A DNA stretch of 64,000 nt from Serratia odorifera (GCF_900635445.1 NZ_LR134117.1:186001-250000); one strand, 5' to 3'. Positions 52,481 to 62,944 are shown, counted from the first letter of the stretch. Numbers and translations: made by a program. The notes: generated by a model from the letters alone, not told the origin.

Positions 52481-52530
52481 ACGGCCTTCTAAGCCGTAGG
52501 TCACAGGTTCGAGCCCTGTAGGGCGTACCA
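52481..52530 (+). tRNA. 3' fragment of tRNA-Arg(TCT), probable attachment site remnant
   Basis: ACGGC-CTTCTAA-GCCGT is an anticodon arm with TCT, followed by a variable region, a T arm (ACAGG TTCGAGC CCTGT) and AGGGCGT ACCA. The acceptor 5' strand and D arm are absent upstream, so this is not a functional tRNA. Such 3' halves mark integration scars of elements that use tRNA-Arg genes. Confidence 0.8.
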
Positions 52531-52917
52531 TTTTCGCTTCTCCCGACCTCTACTAAAGTCCACCGGTCTTCCATCACATGCGACTTCTGCAAGCAGCTTG
52601 TCTAGCCATACCTCTTAAGGTGATTAATCCCTGGCCGTTGCATAGACACTTGGTACATTCGCAACCGGGAGATCATAAAGCGTATCGCTATTGCAGTTGC
52701 GGCAGATAATACGATCGCCATCGATGGCATAAATAGCTCAGGCAAGCTATCTACAGCGCGGAACTACATCCAACAGACCATTAAGTGCTATTGATCGTCT
52801 GCGGTATTCCGATAACAACTCAAGCTTGCCGGTTGGTATCATGCTATAACCCGATTATGGCGGTGTACTGACGGCGCTAATCTATTAACAGCGGACGATT
52901 AACGCCGGTTGATTGTA
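52531..52917. other. Region with no gene seen
   Basis: No convincing gene is visible between the tRNA fragment and the membrane-protein gene. It likely belongs to a remnant of an acquired element. Confidence 0.5.
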
Positions 52918-54384
52918 TTAATCGCAGCTGAAAGTGATGTTTTTTTCATAAACAAATATTTGTTTATCGCCAACATTGATCACTTTCGATGGAGTGCCAA
53001 AACTTTTGATGATTATCTCTCGCATTAAATTATCGTCTGTTATTATGAAGTTGCCGCCGCGTTGGTACCACTCAGCTTTCGACAACCATCTATTGCAGGC
53101 GAGGATATTCAAATCTCTATTTACATTAAGTGGAGCAACGGATATATCACCGTCAATGCTAACAGATGACGCAAACCAAAATGAGGCGTATCCATTTTCC
53201 AAGTGATTTTCTCTAATAGCGAGTTTTAACTGGTTTATGATGTCACTTGATATGTCTTTTTTCTCACTAACCACAACGGAAGAAACTAGCACTGCAATGA
53301 CAACAGCGCCAAGCATGCAAAATCTCCATCCTTTGGATAAGGACGATCTACCAATGACTACGGGCGCTAGAATAAAGAAAGAAACGATATATCTTATTGT
53401 CCATACATCTATCGGGCGATTACTGACAAGATAGGCTGGCACCATAACCAGGCAGGCTAGGCAAATGGTCATGTTCAATATCGAGGTCGTGAATATCTCT
53501 TTTATTGATAATGCACAGACAATAATCAAAATGGTCAAAATAATAAAGCAGAAAACAGAAAGTATAGCCGTGATATCAGAAGGTGACTTGCCAAAAAAGA
53601 AGGCGCCGCTATAAAGAAGGAATCCTTTTGTGAAGAGGTACAGATTGTTCCCGATGTCATCAAAGGCAACAAACGTTGGGGCGGGGATCCCGGGCAGGAT
53701 GAACCAACCGTTGGATCTCGCATACCTGACCATCATCTTTGATGCCACATATGCCAATAGGCTGGCAAACAGTATTATAATATATACAGGTCTTTTTTCC
53801 TTTGCAAAGAAATAAATAGAAGATATTAATATCGGTGTAAGTATAATTAGTTTTATTATATCGTCACTGAAACAGGCCAACGTTAACGATAAGGTATAAA
53901 TAATTATCGACAATAATGAATCTGTTTTAGTGTAACGTTCAATCATTATGAAGCATACAAGCATGCAGACATAGGTACCGACGTGTATTACCGCTATTAA
54001 GGTGTTGAATGCAGCGAATCCAGATGGAATAGCCACGCAAAACGCAATGGCCCATAGCGAGCCAGCGTTTTCCCTGGACAGATAAAATGTCATCAACGTC
54101 ACCATTGTATACATTATCGCTGGTATTAAATATGCTTGATATGCTCCGTAGCCGAAACTTTTTGATGCAAGACCGTACCAGATTATATCGGTAAAATAAA
54201 ATGACACGGTAGAAAGATGCCAGCCGCCAAGCGTCCAGTTTCCGTTAGCCATATCCTTGCCGGCTAACAATCCTGAAACGGCATCTGAATTTGGTCGTAT
54301 CTGGCTGGAAATGTGTGCATAGAACAATGTTAAAATTACAAAAGCAATGGCGTAAAAAACTATTTTCTTTATAGATGATGGCAT
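52918..54384 (-). CDS. Polytopic membrane protein of unknown function, GT-C-like
   Basis: The 488-residue protein has about ten transmembrane helices and a soluble C-terminal domain of about 100 residues. A conserved-looking first loop (SSQIRPNSDAVSGLLAGKDM) after the first helix resembles the catalytic loop of GT-C glycosyltransferases or O-antigen Gtr proteins. AT-rich composition and an isolated position suggest horizontal transfer. Function not assigned. Confidence 0.65.
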   Translation of the reverse strand: MPSSIKKIVFYAIAFVILTLFYAHISSQIRPNSDAVSGLLAGKDMANGNWTLGGWHLSTVSFYFTDIIWYGLASKSFGYGAYQAYLIPAIMYTMVTLMTFYLSRENAGSLWAIAFCVAIPSGFAAFNTLIAVIHVGTYVCMLVCFIMIERYTKTDSLLSIIIYTLSLTLACFSDDIIKLIILTPILISSIYFFAKEKRPVYIIILFASLLAYVASKMMVRYARSNGWFILPGIPAPTFVAFDDIGNNLYLFTKGFLLYSGAFFFGKSPSDITAILSVFCFIILTILIIVCALSIKEIFTTSILNMTICLACLVMVPAYLVSNRPIDVWTIRYIVSFFILAPVVIGRSSLSKGWRFCMLGAVVIAVLVSSVVVSEKKDISSDIINQLKLAIRENHLENGYASFWFASSVSIDGDISVAPLNVNRDLNILACNRWLSKAEWYQRGGNFIITDDNLMREIIIKSFGTPSKVINVGDKQIFVYEKNITFSCD

Positions 54385-54747
54385 TTTATCGTTCCTTTAA
54401 AATTTATCTATTATTATTTGAAATAGTTGACAGTATTTATATGGGCCTTGCCTATAGTTTTAGATTGCAATCTCCAAACATGTTTTTGTTATATGGTTTT
54501 TGAGCGACATTATAGGAAAGCCATTCGTCTGCGTGCATCCTACGTTCAGTGCTTTCTTTCTTTAATGTAAAACAGCCAGCCGGGAAGTGCATCGCGGATA
54601 TTCAGCCGGTGACGGAGCAAGCAAAGCTATTATTGTGATTAGCCAATGGCCACAGAGCCAACGTTAATTCAAACCTTGACGATGTGATATACACCAGTTA
54701 AATACTTAAGTGCTATGTAATATCCCCCCGTTATACGGGGGGATCTG
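54385..54747. other. AT-rich spacer with no gene seen
   Basis: No reading frame of interest. It probably contains the promoter of the minus-strand membrane protein near 54400. Confidence 0.5.
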
Positions 54748-55362
54748 TCATCGGCTTGTTACCCGTGGGATCTCCGGATCTGGTTCGTGAGTTATTCGGT
54801 TACGCAGATCTCTGCGGATAATTTCAATCGACCAGAACCAGACTAAATGCCCAAAAATTTCAGACACATTTTCATACCATGGTAGGTCTAACAGAGCAGG
54901 AGTCAACCCCATGAGAGGGAAGGAAATCATATGTACAAATAGCTGTGCTAATGCACCCGCCAATAACCCTTGCCAGAGTTTGATTTTCGGGAAAACCTCG
55001 GCTACAACGCAGTAACCCAGCGCGAAAACTATTGAAAAGATGATGTGTGTGACACCGACCCAGTTAAACACATGTCCGGCAAAGGTATAGACTGCCGAGT
55101 TAGGATCGGTAAAACCCAACCAGTCACGCAGAAAAATATAGGGTGGGTTGAGGAAGTTGCGGGAGCAATCGATTTGTTCCGCCGCTCTGATTAATGATTC
55201 AGGGCCACAGGCAGCAGTAAAAATATCCGTTGGGCTGCGAGGGGGGAAAGGTACTTCGGCCCCCCATTTGACGAATGCTGACACGATGCCGGCAATCAGG
55301 CCGATAAAAACAGCCAAACCATAACGTCTACGCTTTGCTGGAGTCTGTTCAAATATATTCAT
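54748..55362 (-). CDS. YagU-family inner membrane protein (DUF1440)
   Basis: The 204-residue protein has the YagU pattern: GLAVFIGLIAGIVSAFVKWG and EVPFPPRSP at the N-terminus, LNPPYIFLRDWLG, and later helices LWQGLLAGALAQLFVHMISF. YagU is linked to acid resistance in E. coli. It has four to five helices. Adjacent genes are not related. Confidence 0.88.
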   Translation of the reverse strand: MNIFEQTPAKRRRYGLAVFIGLIAGIVSAFVKWGAEVPFPPRSPTDIFTAACGPESLIRAAEQIDCSRNFLNPPYIFLRDWLGFTDPNSAVYTFAGHVFNWVGVTHIIFSIVFALGYCVVAEVFPKIKLWQGLLAGALAQLFVHMISFPLMGLTPALLDLPWYENVSEIFGHLVWFWSIEIIRRDLRNRITHEPDPEIPRVTSR

Positions 55363-56067
55363 ATTCCATCCATTGAATTTACTTATGTTAATGTAATCAT
55401 TTATTAGTACTCCAAAAGGTTAGGAATATAAATAAATGCCTTGATGGGGAGACCAATTTTACTATTGCAATATAAAGCATTCACCCGGACCAGCCAAGCC
55501 AGCGGTCGGGTTCCAATTCGCCAGTTCACTACCTTGCTAGCGCCGCAGCCCACCACCGGCGACGGTAATCCTTCCCTTTACTCCTTTTGTCGTGGATATA
55601 TTGCAAGCCTTTGTAGGCTAACAGAGGGGGCGTCGCTGGCAATGAGAAGTCTTTTTTAGTGGTTAAAACGAGGACGTTTGATTGAATTTATATGCGGGGC
55701 GTAACAATATGAGGGTAATCCGGCAATGCTTAAAGTGACCATCAGCAAGACAACGTTATACTAATTTTTAGTAACATAACTCTTGTGCTTGTTTTCAACC
55801 CGACTTGATGGTCGGTTATTATTGAAAAACTCTGAGTGGAAGCAAAAAGCCAGCTGTCGGGTGGGTTGTTGAGCATCCCCTCAGCAACCATGCAGCTTTT
55901 GGCGGCGTGGCTGCATTGCTGTGCCTATCAGCATTGTTGAGATGGTTTTTGCCGGCTTCTCATGCTGACGGGAACACTAACGTCGGCGATTGATCCCCTG
56001 GTAGAGGGAGCGCCAGGGGAGCCTAACCGTAGTAAGGAGATCATGGCCGTCAGCGCGGCCATGGCCA
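55363..56067. other. 705-bp region without a recognisable gene
   Basis: Short frames are present but none has a credible ribosome site or protein likeness. The sequence is heterogeneous, with GC-rich patches within AT-rich DNA, which suggests remnants of lost genes. Confidence 0.5.
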
Positions 56068-57172
56068 TCAGGCAATTTTCTTGGACAGGAAAATTGAGGG
56101 TTTTTCTACCGTATAATGCAGCAGCGTTGATAATAATAGGATAAAGGCAAAGGTAATAAAAAATGCGGCTGCAACACCCACGTTATGATCAACCAGGATG
56201 CGTAAGGTGGCATAGCCAATAACGGAATGTAACGCGTAATAGGGATAGCTGATACTAGACAGGAATGAGAGTACCCGGAATTCCCTGAATTTATCTCTCA
56301 ATGCATAGCATGTGCTAAATAGCAGCAATGCATAAGCGTAGCTCATGGGGGAGTTGGGAAATTGATCGGCGATCGGCCCTATGTACCAGGTAACCAGTAC
56401 AATGGCAAACAACGCTATAGAGTAGATAATTAACTGTCTGCTATTTATCCTCTGCTCTAAATGATAGTGGAATAAAATACCTATCGACATAAACAGCATA
56501 AAAAGTAGACACATTTTTATACCGTACGGGGAGAGTTTAAATTCGCCGATAGAATAGGTATTCGGCATTCCTTTTGATAAATAGGTCAATAAACAAACGG
56601 TGAGAGAGGTGATGAAAATCAATGAGACGCTGCCGCTCAATATCTTGCCCCTGAAAACGGCGCAAAACAGGTAAAATACGATCTCTATCGATAGCGTCCA
56701 GTTGACCGCATCCATTGAGCGCTGATCAAAGATCAGCTGTGTTAGCGTCAGATTTGCCAGCACGTTCCAGAAGGAAAACTCAGGCGCGGCTCCCCAGTAA
56801 AAGCGTGAGGTCATAAATATAAATAACATCATAGTCAATGACGCAAATATATAGGTTGGGTATATTCTTACTGCCCGTGCCATTATAAATCGGGCTGGCT
56901 TTTTGTTTTTTAACGAAAATGGGATGACAAATCCGCTGATCAGAAAAAACACTGCAACGCCAAAGCTCCCATAGTCAAACCATGGCACCGGCGGCATCAG
57001 CCGGTCGATGTAGTGTGGGGTTATGCCAATAATTTCTGGTGATTTTGTCAGATATGCCACCACGGGTTGCGCCTCCCAAAATCTGCCAACCCAATGCGTT
57101 ATCACCACAGAAATAAATGCCAAAACGCGAAGTTTGATCGGCAAATACGACTTTCCCGGCCTTATTGTTCAC
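56068..57172 (-). pseudogene. Acyltransferase-3 family membrane protein, one-base frameshift near start
   Basis: The main frame (from LRVLAFISVVITHWVGRFW) has about ten transmembrane helices and the R-x10-H active-site motif in helix one. A GTG at 57172 (AGGGA upstream) opens VNNKAGKVVFADQ. Removing one base from TTT at 57133-57135 joins these as FADQLRVLAF, the usual family opening. The enzyme would O-acylate a sugar such as O antigen or another surface glycan. Confidence 0.85.
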
Positions 57173-58161
57173 TTTAGTTCCCTGTTTTTCAATAGCACAG
57201 CTTGCCGGCAAAGCTTGAGTCATACATGACGCAAGCTTAAATTATGCAAACGCCACAATGCCGACATCAGCGTTAAGCAGCAGATCCTGACGGCGCTGAG
57301 AGTGTTGGTTAGGCCTGGCAAAAAGCAAGGCTACTCAGCATTTTACCTGGTGATAAGCGATAGGTCACGGGGATGCTGGTGGAACGTTAATGATGTTAGC
57401 GTTGATGAACGGAAAAATGGCTTGGTGAACGAGGATTACGCTTTATTCCTTTACAACGCATTACGATAACTGACAGTTTAATAACATTTTGATTTACAAA
57501 ATAACCTTATCAGCGGGATTTAAACGTCGATGGGGCACCAGGTGATTTTTTATGTGTATCACTAGCGCGAGTCATCTTTTTGCAAACTCTTTATGCTGAT
57601 AAAAAAACTGCGCATCTTTATTTTGTGGGCGAATAGTGAATGAAAGATTATCTGAAGCTTGCATTACACTTCAATTTCCTGCACTGAAAAGATCGGCGAT
57701 GAGTTAGGATGATCGACCTTACAGATTGAAATCCATGAGTTTTTATCAGAAGATAATGAACAGAAAGTGTTGTGATGAGTGATTGCGCTGATTCTCTTTC
57801 GATAAGCTTGTTGGCATTAACCGCAAAGGAAGGAGGGATTGATCACAGCCGACAATTATTAATGCAACAACAAAAATAGACAATTTCTTACACAAGCCAT
57901 CCATATATTTACCTATTAATTATATATTAATTTACGGGTGATTGAGCTGTGGTGATTATACCAGATGCAGTATGTGTGACAATATTTCGCCGCTAATCAT
58001 TCACAGAATAAATAATAAATGCGCACTTTAGGTAAATACATTCGACATAATAAGCCATGCGTGCCGTTTGTCGTGTCGAGGCGTTATCCCTGATAACTGG
58101 GTAAGGAAAACCTGATAGCAAGCCAATCATGGGCCACTCCGGGCAGTGCGTCAGCCACCCT
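57173..58161. other. 989-bp AT-rich region without a recognisable gene
   Basis: No gene is seen. The composition is low in GC and resembles the edge of the integrative element to the right. Confidence 0.5.
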
Positions 58162-58192
58162 GGGCTCGAACCTGTGACCTGCGGCTTAGAAG
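58162..58192 (-). other. tRNA-Arg(TCT)-like core, candidate attachment site
   Basis: On the minus strand this 31-bp block matches 30 of 31 bases of 52486-52516 (CTTCTAAGCC...GTTCGAGCCC), the anticodon-loop to T-loop part of tRNA-Arg(TCT), but neither side continues as a tRNA. It lies 187 bases before an integrase gene, so it resembles an attachment core flanked by element DNA on both sides. It is inverted relative to the other copy. Confidence 0.72.
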
Positions 58193-58378
58193 TGCGAAGG
58201 TAATACACTTCCAAGCCTCTAAATAATCGCATAATATTTATTATTATCCAATTAAAACAATATGATAAATAAAAAATCTCATTGACGAAAATTGATGAGT
58301 GTTGATCTTTATAGCCTCAATTTACTTACACCAGCCGTACATTAGCATCTGGTGTAAGTATTCAATAAGGAGCTACAA

Positions 58379-59703
58379 ATGGCGTCTTCGAGACAAAAAT
58401 TTACCTTCGAACGATTGCGTAGATTTGAACTAACTGAAGGAAAATCGCAAGAGTTTCTTTGGGATTCAGACGTAACAATGCTGGCCTGCCGTGCAACTAA
58501 AGGGACAAAAGCATTTATCTTCCAGAGTGTGTTTCTGGGGAAAACTCTGCGCATGACGATTGGCAAGATTAGCGACTGGAAAATCGATGATGCACGTACT
58601 GAAGCACGAAGACTTCAGATGCTTATTGATACAGGAATCGATCCCCGCGTTGCTAAGGCAGAGAAAATTGCTGCCGTAGAATCACAACAGGCTGAATCAC
58701 GCAGAGGGAAAGTTATGTTCTCTACTGCCTGGAAGAATATCTCAAAGAACTGAAAACGGGCATCAGCGCCAAAACTAAACGCCCTTACTCACCACGCTAC
58801 CTTGCGGACCATATCAGGCTTTCTGATCGTGGGGGAAAGGCTAGAAAAGTCGGTGATGGTTTAACTATCGCCGCACCATTAGCATGTTTCCTTGATTTAC
58901 CTTTATCAGAAATCACCCCAGTGCTCATTACTGAGTGGCTGACAAAGGAGAGACAAACCCGCCCGACGGTCACAGCCAACTCATACCGCATCCTTCGAAC
59001 ATTTTTGAAGTGGGTCGAGGACCACAAGCAGTTTCAGAGGATTATTCCTGTTGATCTCACCCAAGACCGTAATGTCAGAAAAATGGTACCAGTATCTGCC
59101 AGTAAAGCAGATGACTGCCTTCAGAAAGAGCAGTTGAAGAGCTGGTTCACTGAAGTAATACGGTTAAGCAATCCTGTGATTTCAACCTATCTCCAGGTTC
59201 TTTTGCTCACGGGGGCACGGCGAGAGGAAATAGCATCTCTACGTTGGACCGATATTGATTTCAAATGGTCCAGCATGCGGATCAAGGATAAGGTTGAGGG
59301 CGAACGTATTATTCCATTGACACCTTATGTCTCAACTATTCTGGCTGAACTGGCTAGAACATCAAAAAGTGATGTTAGTGAAGATCGCTGGGTCTTCACC
59401 AGTAATAGTAAGAGTGGGAAAATTGTCGAGCCTCGAAAGGCACATAACCAGGCATTAGAGCAGGCAAACTTACCCCATATCAGTTTGCACGGCTTACGTC
59501 GGAGCTTTGGAACACTGTCAGAATGGGTGGAAGTACCAACAGGTGTTGTAGCTCAAATCATGGGGCACAAACCGAGCGCACTTGCGGAAAAGCATTACCG
59601 TCGACGCCCTTTGGATCTTTTGCGAAAATGGCATGAAAAGATTGAGACATGGATCTTAAAACAGGCTGAAATTAACAAAAAAACCAATGTTGACTTGCGT
59701 TGA
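58379..59703 (+). pseudogene. Tyrosine integrase of an integrative element, one-base frameshift
   Basis: The N-terminal frame (FTFERLRRFELTEGKSQEF to SRRG) is the DUF4102-like arm-binding domain. Adding one G to GGG at 58706-58708 restores ESYVLYCLEEYLKEL and the rest. The catalytic domain has Arg in TGARREEIASL, Lys in IKDKVEGERIIPL, HGLRRSF, GHKPSALAEKHY and the Tyr. It has 441 residues when corrected. It belongs to the P4/CP4 integrase group that inserts into tRNA genes. Confidence 0.88.
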
Positions 59704-59825
59704 TTCCTGTAAAAATCAATTAAAATCAATGGCTTGTATTCTTTTAAATCTATTGACAGGAATGGATTTTCAGGTAAGAATTCTAACCGCATCCTTCATA
59801 ACCACTTTTTAAACAGGAGATAAAC

Positions 59826-60284
59826 ATGATGATAGATTCAAGTATTGATTCAACAGCACTAAGCCAGGAGGCGATCAGAACTCGATGGGGTTTGTATCCA
59901 ACAGAACCGCATCAGGCTGCCAACATATCAGAATCTTGGGAACAGGTTATCCAGCATTTGAAAGACGTGAAGTCTGGTTTTCATAAATCTGTTGCACGTG
60001 CCAAAGCAAAATGTTCATTGCTCAGGAAAAATATGCGCAACATTACGCTGCATAATGTTGTTGCACGTCTTATGCCTTGCAAAACCCAGGCATCAAGAGC
60101 TCATCGATGTGCGACAAAACCAGCAAAAAACTCTTCATCGTCAGATTCAAGTGATGGTAGTGACCCCGATCCTGAAACTGTTTCCTCCTCGCTCAAAGTA
60201 GCTTCGTTCAAAAAACTCCTCCAAAAATTAATACAACCCAATGCTTTCTTTGCCCACATCTTAAACAATGAGGTGGCAAAATGA
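59826..60284 (+). CDS. Element protein of unknown function
   Basis: This 152-residue frame starts after GGAGATAAAC. The N-terminal half is ordinary; the C-terminal half has a serine/aspartate-rich stretch (KNSSSSDSSDGSDPDPE) and basic patches, so parts may be out of frame. It overlaps the AlpA-like gene by four bases. No function recognised. Confidence 0.55.
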   Translation: MMIDSSIDSTALSQEAIRTRWGLYPTEPHQAANISESWEQVIQHLKDVKSGFHKSVARAKAKCSLLRKNMRNITLHNVVARLMPCKTQASRAHRCATKPAKNSSSSDSSDGSDPDPETVSSSLKVASFKKLLQKLIQPNAFFAHILNNEVAK

Positions 60285-60505
60285 ACGCATTCGAACTCTC
60301 AGATACCACCCAGCCACAACTCATTTCAACAACTGAGTTAGCTAAAATCATTAGCTATAAATCCCAAACCATTCGCAAATGGCTTTGCCAAGATAGATTA
60401 CCTGAAGGGTTGCCTCGGCCAAAACAAATCAATGGTCGCCATTATTGGCTACGTAATGAAGTCGCAGAATTTATTGCTACATTTTCTGTGCGAGGAAATC
60501 TGTAA
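60281..60505 (+). CDS. AlpA-like helix-turn-helix regulator
   Basis: The 74-residue MerR-fold protein has the pattern LISTTELAKIISYKSQTIRK, WLCQDRLPEGLPRPKQINGR and HYWLRNEVAEFI, typical of AlpA/prophage excision regulators. In P4-like elements this type of protein activates int or excision. It is coupled by a four-base overlap to the preceding gene. Confidence 0.88.
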   Translation: MNAFELSDTTQPQLISTTELAKIISYKSQTIRKWLCQDRLPEGLPRPKQINGRHYWLRNEVAEFIATFSVRGNL

Positions 60506-60588
60506 GCACATAAATCAGGCGGCTACTCTGCATCAACAGATGCAGAGTAGCTCTCCCTTTATCGAACCCTGACAACTCTGGAGTTCAC

Positions 60589-61338
60589 ATGGCAAAGAAA
60601 ATAACATCCCTGAATATCAGCAATATATCAATAGAAACGGCTGACACGATTGGAGCCGCTTTAAATATATCACGCTCCGCTGTTTTTGATTACGTAATGA
60701 TTGCGTATCGCCCCTTTGCTAGTCGAGTTAGCCATCACCATAATGAAGTAAAAAAACTCGGAGAGTTTTTATTAAATCAATCGGTGGATGCGCATTTATC
60801 ATCCATACGAGGCATACCAGAAATCACTCGTGAGGAATTTTTTTTGGCGGGCTGGAAGAGCCATATCAAAAGCCAACTTAACATACCCAGCTTTGAACAT
60901 TATCGGCATAACACCAGTGATGGGACAATGAGCAAAGGCGAGAAAAAAATTATAGAGGAACAGCTTGAAGGCTTTGTTGATACTTACCGAATGAGAGGAG
61001 CTATTCACATTAAAACCGATCGTATCGTTGATAAAAACAGTCCTAACGTCAAAGGGTACTCCAACACAATACTCATTAAAGATACTTCGTGGAATGGTTA
61101 TTTTTTTGACTTTAACAATATAGTACTCCTACCTATTTCCGACCTTATCACTCATGGTGTCAAAGAGGTTTTAAAACGAAAAAAAATTTATTCAAATGCT
61201 CCTTACATTTGCTGGATAAACATTTACCACACCAATGAACTGGCAGTCATGGTTCCAATCATTCAAGAAGATGAGGTATCAGATCACCGTAAAAATGAAA
61301 AAGTGATTATTGTCATCAATCCTTTTACAGGAGTGTAA
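60589..61338 (+). CDS. Element protein with ribbon-helix-helix-like N-terminus
   Basis: It has 249 residues. Residues about 5-40 (SLNISNISIETADTIGAALN ISRSAVFDYV) look like a CopG/Arc-type ribbon-helix-helix. A helical middle and a beta-rich C-terminal domain follow (APYICWINIYHTNELAVMVP). GGAGTTCAC precedes the start. A DNA-binding regulatory role is inferred from the N-terminus only. Confidence 0.6.
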   Translation: MAKKITSLNISNISIETADTIGAALNISRSAVFDYVMIAYRPFASRVSHHHNEVKKLGEFLLNQSVDAHLSSIRGIPEITREEFFLAGWKSHIKSQLNIPSFEHYRHNTSDGTMSKGEKKIIEEQLEGFVDTYRMRGAIHIKTDRIVDKNSPNVKGYSNTILIKDTSWNGYFFDFNNIVLLPISDLITHGVKEVLKRKKIYSNAPYICWINIYHTNELAVMVPIIQEDEVSDHRKNEKVIIVINPFTGV

Positions 61339-61490
61339 AAAAATAATTAATGACACCCAACTTATTAAAAATCGGCATTACTATTAGTGAGTTTAGACTA
61401 GCCACCAAGACAAATGATAATTATTTGCAACAACAAAAGTGAGGATCGTATGCTCTGCATGCAATCACCTTTGTCACGGAGATCATAGAT

Positions 61491-62045
61491 GTGATTTTTT
61501 TCCACTATCAGTTATGCAAAAACTCACAAGAAGCAAGAGAAATAAAGAAACATCCTAGCTACCTAGAGATCAATAAGGAGTTTGCAATTCCAGAGGGAAA
61601 TGTGGCAATTGAGATTGCTGGGTATGGGCGGCGAATATTAAAAGAACTCATAAACAAAATAGGCAAAGGAGACACACTCGTTCTGACAGATTTAAACAGT
61701 CTGGGAGATACTATTGATGATGTGTTGGGCACGCTGTTTTCTTGCTTCAAGAAAGATATCAACGTCTACTGTTATCATCCCTATAGCAGAATTGAACCAT
61801 CTGCTGAAAGCTGTATGTCTTTTCTGATATCGGTACAAACAGGGATAGATATTCAGAATCTTAAATCAAGCAGAAGTAAGCATAGAAGAATCAAGAAACC
61901 GCTTGGACGAAAAGAAGGCAGTCAGCATAAACTCAGTATCTACACACTCAAGTTGAAAGGGTATAAACAATCAGAGGTAGCAAGAGAATTAGGAGTCAGC
62001 TTATCCACAGTTAAACGAAATTGGAGAAACGGAATTATCGGTTAA
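61491..62045 (+). CDS. Serine-recombinase-like protein, catalytic serine not apparent
   Basis: It has 184 residues; the start is ATG after GTG-like codons at 61491. The resolvase fold is suggested by KGDTLVLTDLNSLGDTIDDV (cf. VxxLDRLGRS) and by a C-terminal HTH (GYKQSEVARELGVSLSTVKR) after a basic KKPLGRKEGSQHK linker. The usual YARVSTxxQ opening is replaced by FFHYQLCKNSQEAREI, so the active-site Ser-Arg is not visible. It may act as a DNA-binding regulator. Confidence 0.7.
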   Translation: MIFFHYQLCKNSQEAREIKKHPSYLEINKEFAIPEGNVAIEIAGYGRRILKELINKIGKGDTLVLTDLNSLGDTIDDVLGTLFSCFKKDINVYCYHPYSRIEPSAESCMSFLISVQTGIDIQNLKSSRSKHRRIKKPLGRKEGSQHKLSIYTLKLKGYKQSEVARELGVSLSTVKRNWRNGIIG

Positions 62046-62143
62046 TTCAGCAAGCTAATTGCAGAGTAACTTTTAAACAGTCATCGCAGGCTGGGGCTGC
62101 CCTCATCTCAATTTTAGATGTTGGATAGGTATTATAATGGCTA

Positions 62144-62200
62144 TCTACTCTTAGTTCTAACTAATAACCATCTAAGGGTAGAATTACTTAACAAGTAATT
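62144..62200. repeat. Two inverted repeats upstream of the Gp2-like gene
   Basis: TCTACTCTTAG (62144-62154) and CTAAGGGTAGA (62172-62182) are complementary at 10 of 11 positions. AATTACTT and AAGTAATT (62182-62200) form a second dyad with a three-base centre. The pair sits 142 bases before the replication-like gene and could be an origin or operator. Nothing else is seen in 62046-62341. Confidence 0.55.
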
Positions 62201-62341
62201 ATCAGATCACAACAGCATGGGGATACTAAGATCTGACGCCAGTATATACCTTAATCATCGGTAAGGTACAACCCTGCCTGCGTGGCAATAACTAATACGG
62301 TTTCTGACAGACTGTAGGCCCAACCACATAGGTATATTGAT

Positions 62342-62944
62342 ATGAAATATGTACAACTTTATCGGACGAAAATTAATGTATTATTGAATGCCCTGACGAA
62401 TAAATATCCAAGGATCACGGCGGTAAGGGTGGATATCCATTTCCCTGGTATCGTCGATAACGGTGATAATATTTGCTGCTTCCCTGATCTGGAACCAGGG
62501 GTGATGTCCCGGATGCGTGGATCCCTAAAGGCTAAGCTGGAAGCGGACAAGGTTCGTAAGCAACGAGAGGGTAAACGTATTTATCGCTGCCCTATGTTTA
62601 TTATATGGGCGAGAGAGTTTTCTGAATCAGGTAAATGCCATTACCACATCTGCCTGTTATTCAACAAGGACGCCTACTACCACCTCGGTGATTACAATCA
62701 GGAAGACAATCTGAGAGGAATGATTACAGCGGCATGGTACAGCGCTTTAGGGCTGGAACTGGACGACCACCAAGGTCTGGTGCATTTTCCAGATAACTGC
62801 CGCTACGTGCTGGACACTAACAGCCCTGACTTCAACGAACATTACCAAGACCTGCTTGAGCGTCTGGATTACCTGAGCAAAGTCGAAACCAAAGTTTTTG
62901 GGGAAGGGGATCGTAACTTCGGTTGTAGTCAAATAGATCTATAA
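62342..62944 (+). CDS. Inovirus Gp2/YagK-YfjJ-like protein
   Basis: The 200-residue protein opens with a short helical segment, then AVRVDIHFPG. A His-x-His motif in GKCHYHICLLFN is like the HUH motif of rolling-circle endonucleases. Proteins of this type (inovirus-type Gp2, YagK/YfjJ C-terminal domain) are found in P4-like islands. A replication role is inferred from the motif and family. Confidence 0.72.
   Translation: MKYVQLYRTKINVLLNALTNKYPRITAVRVDIHFPGIVDNGDNICCFPDLEPGVMSRMRGSLKAKLEADKVRKQREGKRIYRCPMFIIWAREFSESGKCHYHICLLFNKDAYYHLGDYNQEDNLRGMITAAWYSALGLELDDHQGLVHFPDNCRYVLDTNSPDFNEHYQDLLERLDYLSKVETKVFGEGDRNFGCSQIDL

Noticed and set aside
52481..52530. Functional tRNA gene
   Set aside because: The D arm and 5' acceptor strand are missing; only a 3' half is present.
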